Below are positions 56,426-64,000 of a DNA stretch of 64,000 bases, piece after piece (within the stretch, counting starts at the first letter, position 1; every line of letters begins with the position of its first letter). This stretch comes from DASSTY01 sp035760645. Lineage in GTDB: Bacteria; Gemmatimonadota; Gemmatimonadetes; Gemmatimonadales; GWC2-71-9. Both the position numbers and the translations under genes were made by a program. The notes beneath the pieces are model-generated. The model did not search any database. It saw only the letters and a list, made by a program, of their open reading frames with translations, and was not told where the DNA came from. The stretch is taken from assembly GCA_035760645.1 (NCBI GenBank), contig DASTSO010000064.1:73995-137994 (forward strand). Reading direction: 5' to 3'.

Positions 56426-58153
56426 CTACCGGATGCGGGCGACGGCGATCCGCGGGGCGGCGCCGGTGGCGATGAGGTTCCCGCTCTGGTCGGTGAGGAG
56501 CAGGTCCACGGCGTTCCCGCCGCCGGGCTGCACGACGAGCACGTGCCGGCCCGAGCCCGCCCGCAGCGTGCCGGTGCGGGCATAGGCGCCGTCGGTGGTG
56601 CTGTCGGGAACGAGGGGATACTCCAGCGGGAAGTTGCCCGGGTCCTGCTGGTGGAACGATCCGTAGGTGCCGCGGAAGTTCCAGCTCAGGTACTGGAGCT
56701 TCGGATCCGCCGCCGTGAAGCCCGGGAGGTTGTCCAGGTAGTTGGCGAGCTGCCACTGCGAGACGAGCGTCGAGAAGGGCTGTCCGGTAACCGCCTCGAC
56801 GTTCGCCGCGCCGAGCTTGCTCGTCTGCACGAGCGCGCGCGTGAGCGCGGAGTTCGTGTTGGTAGCCGGATCGAAGCTGCCGAAGTGGTCGGCGAGCCAG
56901 CGCACGAAGAGCCAGTTGGCGCCGCGCTCCTCGAGCGAGCCCTGCGAGCTGCCCGGCTCCACCAGGAAGAACTCCTCCGGGTTGCGCAGGTAGCGGTAGG
57001 CGTTGTCGGCATCCCCCAGCGCGAACTGCGAGAGGCAGCTGTTCCCGGCGCAGAGCTGGTCCGGGATGAGCCGCCCGCCCAGCTCCTCGGCATAGTGCGA
57101 GAGCCCCTCGTTCAGCCACGTGTCCTCCGAGCTCGACCCGCCGGCGAGCCGGTGCTGGCTGTAGCTGATCATGTGCTGGAACTCGTGGATGAACGTCGGC
57201 GCGAGGAACGTCTCGGCGTAGGTCTTCGAGATCGTGCAGTTCGGCTGCGCCTGCGCGTTGGGGTCGGGGACGAGGCCGTAGAAGATCTCGCCGAAGTTGT
57301 AGCCGCCGTTCTGGATGAGGTCGGCGCTGAAGAAGTAGCCGAGGATCACCGAGCCGGTGGAGTTGCAGGCGCCGCTCAGCCGGTTGACCTGGGGCGTCAG
57401 CAGCACCTGCACCACCCCGTTCTGGTCCACGTCGCTCTCGCGCCCGAAGGCGGTGGTGTCGATCGGGTAGAGGTACTGGTCGAAGAGGGTGCCGAGGCTG
57501 TCCAGGGTGGCCTGGCCGTAGCCCGGCGTCGGGGCGGCGTTGTCGACGTAGATCGCCACCTTCTGCCCGACGGTGCGGGCGGTGGCGGTGACCGTCACCG
57601 GCGTGCCGGTGCAGGTCGCGGTCGAACACACCTTGAACGTCCGCACGTCGCCCACGACCGGCGGCGCCAGCATGAGCGTGGCCCCGGCGTTGAGGTTCGG
57701 CCCGTCGAACGGCGAGGGCCGCTGGGCGAGCTCGCGCTGGCGCAGCATGGCGTGGAAGGCGAGCGCCCGGTCGGCGCCGGGGGTGGCCCGGAAGCCGCCG
57801 ACCACCGGCGCGACCCCGCCGAGCGGGGCGACCTTGGCCGTGGCGGGCGCGCCGCCCTGGAGCTTGTAGGCGGCCGTGACCCCGTTCGAGGTGACCGCGC
57901 CGGCCCCCGAGAGCGCCACGTACAGGTGCTCGGCCCCGCCGCCGCCGGCCGCCGGGATCCGGACGCAGTTGCCGGCGACGTTGGGATCGATGACCGTGTA
58001 CGCGCCGACCTCGAGCGAGGTCGGGGTGACATCGGTGCACCCGCTCGTCGGCGGCGGGGGCGGCTCGGTCCCCCCGCCGCAGGCGGCCAGGAGCGCGACG
58101 GTGAAGACGGCAACGGCCGAGGCGGGGGCGAAAGTCGGGCGGCGGATCGGCAC
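56426..58153 (-). CDS. Secreted metallopeptidase-like lipoprotein (M30-like HExxH)
   Basis: A 575-residue protein. The start GTG 58153 gives a lipoprotein signal (PASAVAVFTVALLAACGGG, lipobox Cys). Beta-rich domains occupy about 35-190 (immunoglobulin-like, for example RTFKVCSTATCTGTPVTV). The peptidase part has FIHEFQHMISYSQH (HEFQH 323-327) and WLNEGLSHYAEELGG, with a Glu 30 residues on as possible third ligand, as in M30 hyicolysin-like enzymes. A C-terminal domain (about 500-575) resembles a secreted beta domain. Its promoter at 58200 overlaps that of dnaE. Confidence 0.78.
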   Translation of the reverse strand: MPIRRPTFAPASAVAVFTVALLAACGGGTEPPPPPTSGCTDVTPTSLEVGAYTVIDPNVAGNCVRIPAAGGGGAEHLYVALSGAGAVTSNGVTAAYKLQGGAPATAKVAPLGGVAPVVGGFRATPGADRALAFHAMLRQRELAQRPSPFDGPNLNAGATLMLAPPVVGDVRTFKVCSTATCTGTPVTVTATARTVGQKVAIYVDNAAPTPGYGQATLDSLGTLFDQYLYPIDTTAFGRESDVDQNGVVQVLLTPQVNRLSGACNSTGSVILGYFFSADLIQNGGYNFGEIFYGLVPDPNAQAQPNCTISKTYAETFLAPTFIHEFQHMISYSQHRLAGGSSSEDTWLNEGLSHYAEELGGRLIPDQLCAGNSCLSQFALGDADNAYRYLRNPEEFFLVEPGSSQGSLEERGANWLFVRWLADHFGSFDPATNTNSALTRALVQTSKLGAANVEAVTGQPFSTLVSQWQLANYLDNLPGFTAADPKLQYLSWNFRGTYGSFHQQDPGNFPLEYPLVPDSTTDGAYARTGTLRAGSGRHVLVVQPGGGNAVDLLLTDQSGNLIATGAAPRIAVARIR

Positions 58154-58199
58154 GGCGGGGGACTCCGGGCGACGGGGAGCGGAGGACGCGAAACGTCCC

Positions 58200-58229
58200 A
58201 AGATACGACAGGACAACGGTTTTTGACAA
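58200..58229 (-). promoter_or_regulatory. Promoter of the metallopeptidase lipoprotein operon
   Basis: On the minus strand, TTGTCA (58224-58229), an 18-base spacer and TATCTT (58200-58205). Its -35 box overlaps the -35 box of the opposing dnaE promoter by five bases, so the two promoters cannot be occupied at once. Confidence 0.6.
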
Positions 58230-58251
58230 TCGAGGGCCGTCCCGGTACTTT
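58223..58251 (+). promoter_or_regulatory. dnaE: Promoter of dnaE
   Basis: TTGACA (58223-58228), a 17-base spacer and TACTTT (58246-58251), the closest match to the sigma-70 consensus in the window. Transcription should start near 58258, leaving a leader of about 218 bases before dnaE. Confidence 0.75.
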
Positions 58252-58475
58252 CCGGCGGTGCCCGCGGCACCCCGGCTCACAAGCGACGCATTCGGCAGCG
58301 CCCGGCCCTCCGGAGTCCCGGGGGAGAAGGAGACGTCCGGACCGGCGCGAGAGGCACCAGGGGCCGGTGTCGCACCATCCATCGTCCTCCTCCGGGCCTG
58401 CGGGCCCGGGGCGAACCCGACGGGCGGGCCGGAGTCGCCCTGCCGTCGCATAGATCGCAGGTAGCCAGCGCCGGC
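58252..58475 (+). other. Long 5' leader of dnaE
   Basis: About 218 transcribed bases before dnaE with no convincing gene. GC-rich inverted segments such as CGGGCCTGCGGGCCCG are present, but I could not define a single fold or a known riboswitch. No Shine-Dalgarno is obvious near ATG 58476. Confidence 0.45.
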
Positions 58476-61400
58476 ATGTCCTTCGTCCATCTCCATACCC
58501 ACTCCGAGTACTCCCTCCTCGACGGCGCCAACCGGCTTCCCGAGCTGGTCCGCTACGTCAAGTCCATGGGCATGGACAGTCTCGCCGTCACCGACCACGG
58601 CAACATGCACGCGGCGGCGACGTTCTACGAGACGGCGAAGCACGAGAAGATCCGTCCCATCCTGGGCTTCGAGGCCTATCTCGCCTTCGGCGACCGGCGC
58701 GCGCGGGAGAAGCACCCCGGCGCCCCCGCCAACTACAGCCACCTCGTCCTCCTCGCGAAGAACCGGGCCGGGTACAAGAACCTGGTGCGGCTGACCTCGA
58801 TCGGCTTCACCGAGGGCTACTACCGCCGGCCGCGGATCGACAAGGAGGTCCTCGCCCGGTACTCCGAGGGCGTCGTCTGTCTCGCCGCCTGCCTCTCGGG
58901 CGAGGTGGCGCTGTATCTCCGGCAGGGGAACTACGACGAGGCCCGCCGGAGCGCGGAGTGGTTCGCGCAGACCTTCGGGCGCGACGGCTTCTGGCTCGAG
59001 ATCCAGAAGCACGGGATCCCCGAGGAGGACCTCGTCACCGAGGGGATGCTGCGCCTGGGCCAGGAGCTCGGCCTGGGGGTCGTGGCGACCAACGACGCGC
59101 ATTATCTCAAGCGCGAGGACGCCGAGAGCCACGACGTCCTCCTCGCCATCTCCACCGGGAGCGACCTCGACGACCCGAAGCGCTTCCGCTTCGAGGGCTC
59201 GGAGTCGTACGTGAAGAGCGAGGCGGAGATGCGCGCGCTCTTCCCCGCCCATCCGGAGACGATCGAGAACACCCAGACGGTCGCCGACCTCGTCGAGTTC
59301 GACTTCGAGAAGCGCTACTTCGTCCCCAGCTTCCCGAAGCCCGAGGGCTTCGAGACGGACGAGGCGCTGCTCCTCAGCCTCACCCTCGAGGGGGCGAAGC
59401 GGCACTACGGCGATCCCCTGCCGGCCGCAGTGCAGGAGCGGATCGACTACGAGCTCTCGGTCATCAACACCGCGGGCTACGCCGGCTATTTCCTGATCGT
59501 CCAGGACTTCATCCGCGCCGCGCGCGACCGCGGGATCCCGGTGGGCCCGGGCCGCGGCTCCGCGGCGGGCTCGATCGTCGCCTACGCGCTCGGGATCACG
59601 AACGTCTGCCCGCTCAGGTTCGATCTCCTCTTCGAGCGCTTCCTGAATCCCGAGCGCGTGTCGATGCCCGACATCGACGTCGACTTCTGCTTCGAGCGCC
59701 GGGGCGAGGTGATCGAGTACGTGCGCGAGCGCTACGGGCGCGACTCGGTCGGGCAGATCGTCACCTTCGGCTCGATGAAGGCGCGCGCCGCCGTGAAGGA
59801 CGTGGCGCGCGTGCTCCGCATCCCGCCGGGCGAGGCGGACAAGATCGCGAAGCTCATCCCGTCGGGGCCGGCGTTCGCGATGACGATCCCCGAGGCGTGC
59901 GAGAAGGTACCCGAGCTCAAGGAGCTCGTCGGCCAGAACGCGCTCTACCGCCGCTGCGTCCAGCTCGCGAGCCGGATCGAGGGGATGAGCCGGCACACCT
60001 CGGTCCACGCCGCCGGCGTGGTCATCGCGCCGGGCCCGCTCTCGGAGTACGTCCCCGTCTGCACCGCCCCCACCAAGGGCTCGGGCGCGTCGGCCGACGG
60101 CGCCGACTCGATCATCTGCCAGTACGAGATGGGGCCGCTCGAGAAGGTCGGCATGCTCAAGATGGACATGCTCGGCCTCAAGACCCTCACCGTGATCTTC
60201 GACGCGGTGCGGATGATCGAGCAGCGCACCGGCGAGCGGATCGACGTCGACGCGCTGCCGTTCGACGATCCGAAGGTGTACGAGATCCTCCGCCAGGGCC
60301 GCACCGCCGGCGTCTTCCAGTTCGAATCGCCGCTGGCGACCGAGACGCTGCGGGCGATGAAGTGCGACCGCTTCGACGACCTCGTCGCCTCGAACGCCCT
60401 GCTGCGGCCGGGCCCGCTCGACGCGGGGATGCACACCGTCTTCATCCGGCGCAAGCTGGGCCAGGAGCGGACGGTGTACCCGCATCCGCTCCTCAAGGAC
60501 GTGCTGGAGCCGACCTACGGCGTCATCACCTACCAGGAGCAGGTGATGCGGATCGCGAACGTGCTGGCGGGCTTCTCGCTCGCCGAAGCCGACGTGCTCC
60601 GCAAGGCGGTGGGCAAGAAGGACGCCGAGCTGATCAGGAAGGAGCTCGGCAAGTTCATCACCCGCGCCGTGGCGGCGGGGCACGACCCGAAGCTGATCGA
60701 GGAGCTCGCCGGGCAGATCGAGACGTTCGGCCGCTACGGCTTCAACAAGTCGCACTCGGTCGCCTACTCGGTGCTGTCCTACCAGACGGCGTGGCTCAAG
60801 GCGCACCACCCGGCCGAGTTCATGGCGGCGCTCCTCTCGTCGGAAATCGGGAGCACCGACAAGGTCGTGCAGTACATCAACGAGGCCCGTAGCCTGGGCC
60901 TCGAGATCCTGCCGCCGGACGTCAACGAGTCGGGCTTCAAGTTCACCGTCGTGGGCGACCGGCGCGTGCGCTTCGGCCTGGGCGCGGTGCGCAACGTCGG
61001 CGCGGGGGCCATCGAGTCCATCATCCGCGCGCGCGAGACGAAGCCGTTCGACTCGCTCGTGGACTTCGTCGAGCGCATCGATCTCCGGCTCTGCAACAAG
61101 CGCGTCCTCGAGTCGCTCGTCGCCGCGGGCGCCCTGGACGGGCTGGGCGGGCACCGGCACCAGCTCGTCGCGGGACTCGACCAGGCGCTCGCCGAGGCGC
61201 AGCTCAAGCAGGCCGAGCGCGAGGCGGGCCAGGGCTCGCTCTTCGGCGACCCCTCGGGCGACGCGCCCGTGGCGCGCCCCGCGCTCCAGCTCCCCGACGT
61301 CCCCGAGTGGACCGAGGCCGAGCGGCTGGCGCGCGAGAAGGAGGTCATCGGCTTCTTCATCTCGGGCCACCCGCTCGAGCGCTTCCGCGACGAGGTGGTG

Positions 61401-61964
61401 CTCTTCGGCACCCGCACGACGGCGACGCTGGGAGTGTGGAGCGAGCACCAGGTGTCGATCGGCGCCGTGGTGACGGCGGTGCGGCGGCAGATCTCGAAGA
61501 AGACGGGCAAGGAGTACGCGCGGCTCGTGCTGGAGGACTTCCACGGCACCGCCGAGGCGATCGTCTTCCCCGAGGCGTGGGCCAAGCTCAACCAGACGAT
61601 CGTCGCCGACGCCGGCATGCTCCTCACCGGCGGCTACAGCGAGCGCGACCGGGGCGAGGACCAGGCGCCGTTCATCGTCGAGGGCGCGCGCCCGCTCGAG
61701 GACCTGAAGCGCACCGGCCAGCTCGGCCTCAACCTGCGCTGGCGCGCCACCGCCCCGCCGGCGCCGGACGCGCTCCGGGCGGCCGTGGCGCTCTGCTCGG
61801 CCCATCCCGGGCCCACGCCCCTCTATATTGAATGGTCCGACGGGAACGGCGAGTCGGTTCGCCTGCGCTCGCGCCGCGTGCGCGTGGAGGCGCAGGACGA
61901 CCTCGTGCGTGCCCTGCGCCAGCTCCTCGGCGCCGATTCCGTGCAGTTCGTCAAAGCCGGTTAA
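58476..61964 (+). CDS. dnaE: DNA polymerase III alpha subunit
   Basis: The replicative polymerase catalytic subunit, 1162 residues, close to E. coli DnaE in length. The PHP domain has HLHTHSEYSLLDG and VTDHGN (D40). The palm holds the catalytic acids in PDIDVDF (D401, D403) with D564 in KMDMLGLKTL. The fingers/thumb region has GPGRGSAAGSIVAYALGIT and YQEQVMRIANVLAGFSLAEAD. The helix-hairpin-helix (FGLGAVRNVG) and OB domain (ISIGAVVT-like, TGKEYARLVLEDFHGTAEAIVFP) follow. It is the DnaE1 type. accA follows 23 bases after its stop, a pairing also seen in E. coli. Confidence 0.97.
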   Translation: MSFVHLHTHSEYSLLDGANRLPELVRYVKSMGMDSLAVTDHGNMHAAATFYETAKHEKIRPILGFEAYLAFGDRRAREKHPGAPANYSHLVLLAKNRAGYKNLVRLTSIGFTEGYYRRPRIDKEVLARYSEGVVCLAACLSGEVALYLRQGNYDEARRSAEWFAQTFGRDGFWLEIQKHGIPEEDLVTEGMLRLGQELGLGVVATNDAHYLKREDAESHDVLLAISTGSDLDDPKRFRFEGSESYVKSEAEMRALFPAHPETIENTQTVADLVEFDFEKRYFVPSFPKPEGFETDEALLLSLTLEGAKRHYGDPLPAAVQERIDYELSVINTAGYAGYFLIVQDFIRAARDRGIPVGPGRGSAAGSIVAYALGITNVCPLRFDLLFERFLNPERVSMPDIDVDFCFERRGEVIEYVRERYGRDSVGQIVTFGSMKARAAVKDVARVLRIPPGEADKIAKLIPSGPAFAMTIPEACEKVPELKELVGQNALYRRCVQLASRIEGMSRHTSVHAAGVVIAPGPLSEYVPVCTAPTKGSGASADGADSIICQYEMGPLEKVGMLKMDMLGLKTLTVIFDAVRMIEQRTGERIDVDALPFDDPKVYEILRQGRTAGVFQFESPLATETLRAMKCDRFDDLVASNALLRPGPLDAGMHTVFIRRKLGQERTVYPHPLLKDVLEPTYGVITYQEQVMRIANVLAGFSLAEADVLRKAVGKKDAELIRKELGKFITRAVAAGHDPKLIEELAGQIETFGRYGFNKSHSVAYSVLSYQTAWLKAHHPAEFMAALLSSEIGSTDKVVQYINEARSLGLEILPPDVNESGFKFTVVGDRRVRFGLGAVRNVGAGAIESIIRARETKPFDSLVDFVERIDLRLCNKRVLESLVAAGALDGLGGHRHQLVAGLDQALAEAQLKQAEREAGQGSLFGDPSGDAPVARPALQLPDVPEWTEAERLAREKEVIGFFISGHPLERFRDEVVLFGTRTTATLGVWSEHQVSIGAVVTAVRRQISKKTGKEYARLVLEDFHGTAEAIVFPEAWAKLNQTIVADAGMLLTGGYSERDRGEDQAPFIVEGARPLEDLKRTGQLGLNLRWRATAPPAPDALRAAVALCSAHPGPTPLYIEWSDGNGESVRLRSRRVRVEAQDDLVRALRQLLGADSVQFVKAG

Positions 61965-61987
61965 CCCACCGCGAAGCCGGAGCCCCG

Positions 61988-62953
61988 ATGCCGCCGTCCA
62001 CGTACACCCTGGAGTTCGAGAAGCCGCTGCTGGAGCTGGAGCGCCAGATCGAGGACTTGCGGCGCATGGGCGAGGAGCGCAGCCTCGACGTCTCGAGCGA
62101 GGTGGACGGGCTGCAGCGCAAGCTCGAGCAGCGGCGCGCCGAGATCTACCAGCAGCTCACGCCGATCCAGCGCGTGCTGGTGGCGCGCCACCCGCGGCGG
62201 CCCTACACGCTCGACTATCTCAGCACGATCTTCACCGACTTCATCGAGCTCCACGGCGACCGGCTCTACATGGACGACCCGGCGATCGTGGGCGGCTGGG
62301 CCCGGCTCGCCGGCACCAGCGTCATGGTGATCGGCCACCAGAAGGGGCGCGACACGAAGGAGAACCTGAAGCGCAACTTCGGCATGCCGCACCCCGAGGG
62401 CTACCGCAAGGCGCTCCGGCTGATGCACCTCGCGGCGAAGTTCAACGCGCCCGTCATCACCCTCATCGACACCCCGGGCGCCTATCCCGGCCTGGGGGCG
62501 GAGGAGCGCGGGCAGAGCGAGGCGCTCGCGCGCAACATCCTCGAGATGAGCGGGCTGCCGACGCCGATCGTCACCGTGGTGGTGGGCGAGGGCGGCTCGG
62601 GCGGCGCGCTCGCGCTGGGCGTCGCCGATCGCGTGCTGATGCTCGAGAACTCGGTCTACTCGGTGATCTCGCCCGAGGGGTGCGCGGCGATCCTCTGGAA
62701 GGACTCGAGCCAGCGCGAGCGCGCCGCCGAGGCGCTCAAGCTCACCGCGCAGGACCTGCTCCGGCTCAAGGTGATCGACGAGATCATCCCCGAGCCGGTC
62801 GGCGGCGCGCACGTCGATCCCGACACCACGGGCGAGGCGCTGCGCGAGGCGCTCATCCGCCACGTCGGCGACCTCCGGAAGATCAAGCCCGAGAAGCTCG
62901 TCAAGCGGCGGGCCGAGAAGTACTACGCCATGGGCGCGTACGCCGAGGGCTGA
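61988..62953 (+). CDS. accA: Acetyl-CoA carboxylase carboxyltransferase alpha subunit
   Basis: A 321-residue subunit that, with AccD, moves CO2 from carboxybiotin to acetyl-CoA for fatty-acid synthesis. The N-terminal helix pair (LEFEKPLLELERQIEDLRRM) and the YTLDYLSTIFTDFIELHGDRLYMDDPAIVGG segment match AccA. Core motifs include GHQKGRDTKENLKRNFGMPHPEGYRKALRLM, FNAPVITLIDTPGAYPGLGAEERGQSEALARN, VGEGGSGGALALGVADRVLMLENSVYSVISPEG and AAEALKLTAQDLL. ATG 61988 is used. No accD is in the window. It lies between dnaE and the RicT-like gene, likely one transcript. Confidence 0.96.
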   Translation: MPPSTYTLEFEKPLLELERQIEDLRRMGEERSLDVSSEVDGLQRKLEQRRAEIYQQLTPIQRVLVARHPRRPYTLDYLSTIFTDFIELHGDRLYMDDPAIVGGWARLAGTSVMVIGHQKGRDTKENLKRNFGMPHPEGYRKALRLMHLAAKFNAPVITLIDTPGAYPGLGAEERGQSEALARNILEMSGLPTPIVTVVVGEGGSGGALALGVADRVLMLENSVYSVISPEGCAAILWKDSSQRERAAEALKLTAQDLLRLKVIDEIIPEPVGGAHVDPDTTGEALREALIRHVGDLRKIKPEKLVKRRAEKYYAMGAYAEG

Positions 62954-62972
62954 CGCCCGGTCCGCCGACACG

Positions 62973-64000
62973 ATGCCGACGAGCCAGACGGTCGAGGTCC
63001 GCTTCAAGGGGACCCGGAAGGGCTACTTCACCTGGACGCACGACGGCGACGACCCGCTGCGCCTCCAGGAGGCCGTCGTGGTCGAGGCGGAGCGCGGGCT
63101 CGACTTCGGGCGCGTGAGCGCCGCGGGCGAGGTGGCCGAGAAGAAGTGCGGCGGGAGCTGCACCGGCTGCGCCACCGGCGAGCAGATCGCCGGCGCCGCG
63201 CAGGGCGTCCCGGTGGGCGAGGACGGCGCGCCGGCGGCCGCCGGCGCGGCCGCCGGCGCGGCCGCGGGCACCGCGCGCCCGGCGCTCAAGCGCGTCGTGC
63301 GCCGGGCCGAGCAGCCGGACATCCGGCAGGCCAACGAGCTGCGGCGCTCGGAGGACGACGCGCGGCGCAGGGTGGCCGAGCGGGTGCGGCACCACGCGCT
63401 CGTCATGAAGGTGAGCGACTGCGAGTGGCAGTGGGACCGCCACAAGCTCACGATCTACTTCACCGCCGACAAGCGCGTGGACTTCCGCGCCCTCGTGCGC
63501 GACCTCGCCGGCCAGTTCCGCACCCGCATCGAGCTGCGCCAGATCGGCGTGCGCGACGAGGCCGCCCGGCTGGGCGGCGTCGGGCGCTGCGGCAAGGAGT
63601 TCTGCTGCTCGACCTGGCTCACCGACCTGAGCCCGGTGAACCTCAGTCTCGCCAAGGACCAGCACCTCTCGCTCAACCCGACGCAGATCTCGGGCGGCTG
63701 CGGCCGCCTCCTCTGCTGCCTCAAGTACGAGCACGAGTTCTACGTGGAGAGCCGCCGCCGCTTCCCGCGCGAGGGCAAGACGGTGCAGACCGCCGTGGGC
63801 GCCGAGAAGGTCGTCGCGGTGGACATCTTCCGCGAGCGCGTCTTCCTTCGCAGCGAGGAGCACGGCGCGCGCATCGTCCCGCTCGTGGAGCTGCAGGCCG
63901 AGGTCGAGCGCCTGGGCGGCGTGCTTCCCACCCCCGACGCGCGGGCCGCCGCGCTCGCGGCCGCCGCGGCCACGCCGGGCGCGGCGGCACCCGCCACGGG
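62973..64000 (+). CDS. PSP1-domain protein, RicT/YaaT-like (runs off the window end)
   Basis: At least 342 residues, open at the window end. The N-terminal part (VEVRFKGTRKGYFTW, VVVEAERGLDFGRV) and the core (VMKVSDCEWQWDRHKLTIYFTADKRVDFRALVRDLAGQFRTRIELRQIGVRDEA) match PSP1. The conserved cysteines are GRCGKEFCCSTW (C206, C211, C212) and GGCGRLLCCLKYE (C243, C248, C249). In Bacillus RicT these hold an iron-sulfur cluster used in RNA maturation; in other phyla the role is unclear. Unusual additions are an N-terminal CGGSCTGC (C59, C63, C66) and an Ala/Gly-rich insert at about 77-105. ATG 62973 starts 20 bases after accA. Confidence 0.88.
   Translation, partial: MPTSQTVEVRFKGTRKGYFTWTHDGDDPLRLQEAVVVEAERGLDFGRVSAAGEVAEKKCGGSCTGCATGEQIAGAAQGVPVGEDGAPAAAGAAAGAAAGTARPALKRVVRRAEQPDIRQANELRRSEDDARRRVAERVRHHALVMKVSDCEWQWDRHKLTIYFTADKRVDFRALVRDLAGQFRTRIELRQIGVRDEAARLGGVGRCGKEFCCSTWLTDLSPVNLSLAKDQHLSLNPTQISGGCGRLLCCLKYEHEFYVESRRRFPREGKTVQTAVGAEKVVAVDIFRERVFLRSEEHGARIVPLVELQAEVERLGGVLPTPDARAAALAAAAATPGAAAPAT

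Noticed and set aside
54273..61805. A 2510-codon open frame on the minus strand opposite dnaE and the metallopeptidase genes
   Set aside because: Very GC-rich DNA keeps antisense frames open. The translation is low-complexity, has no domain, and lies against well-supported genes including dnaE.
1..64000. tRNA, rRNA, CRISPR arrays, transposases or prophage genes
   Set aside because: I looked for T-loop-like motifs, regularly spaced repeats and integrase/transposase motifs in the gaps and genes and found none.

Overview
The window is very GC-rich, densely packed, single-chromosome DNA from a didermic bacterium. A TonB-dependent receptor with a carboxypeptidase-regulatory-like domain, a porin-like beta-barrel, several lipoboxes of the LAAC/LGAC type, many secreted proteins rich in DTS/DTT, and the run dnaE-accA-PSP1/RicT together suggest a Gemmatimonadota-like organism. 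That placement is an inference from gene content and style, not from a marker-gene comparison. Gene boundaries are tight: GTGA or ATGA stop/start overlaps recur (3917, 9538, 13336, 27959, 34571, 41290, 51254). I see no tRNA, rRNA, CRISPR array, transposase or prophage gene.

Layout. 1-1323 (minus): a membrane protein, a winged-helix regulator and a truncated uppS, behind a promoter that looks leaderless. 1434-2273 (minus): mscL with an added zinc ribbon, plus a small STAS-like protein. 2346-6070 (minus): a sulfur/thiol operon of a CstB-like persulfide dioxygenase-rhodanese, a TVP38 membrane protein and a mercuric-reductase-type flavoenzyme. 6239-8249 (plus): a LytS/LytTR two-component system. 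8360-12342 (plus): a beta-propeller-like lipoprotein and a TonB-dependent receptor carrying an EF-hand loop. 12362-17319 (minus): a six-gene stress-type cluster (general-stress domain protein, two SRPBCC proteins, a small charged protein, an SDR, a thioredoxin-reductase-like enzyme).

17703-25899: a glycan locus with a TuaH-like glycosyltransferase, a UDP-galactopyranose-mutase-like flavoprotein, two GH1-like hydrolases and a convergent GH2 enzyme. 26114-31588: a stress SDR, an esterase, malate synthase A, a rubredoxin-type metallo-beta-lactamase-fold protein and a TsdA-like dihaem lipoprotein. 31812-35137 (minus): a coiled-coil protein, a DUF1028 protein and a POT peptide transporter from one good promoter. 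35323-36589: a lipoprotein and a class-I glutamine-amidotransferase-type hydrolase. 36685-41766: a hypothetical gene diverging from a hybrid histidine kinase, whose operon continues with two glycosyltransferases and a lipoprotein. 41874-44548: a small membrane protein, a glycine-oxidase-like enzyme and a porin.

44648-51973 is a self-contained pyruvate dehydrogenase locus: lipA, E1 alpha, E1 beta, E2, E3, a small membrane protein and lipB, so both enzymes of de novo lipoylation bracket the complex that needs lipoate. 52002-58153 holds a hypothetical gene, an M20 peptidase, a secreted DTS-repeat protein and two zinc-metallopeptidase-like proteins. 58476-64000 is dnaE, accA and a ricT-like gene cut by the window end. 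dnaE and the metallopeptidase lipoprotein diverge from promoters whose -35 boxes overlap.

The most unusual non-coding signal is a dispersed intergenic element of about 92 bp. Two copies (31705-31796 and 49185-49277) share identical 16-bp inverted arms and a related hairpin core; a degenerate third copy lies at 30595-30660. Separately, heptanucleotide repeats sit exactly at gene 3' ends at 16591, 36572 and 47757. In several places these repeats or hairpins supply the last codons or the stop codon of a gene.
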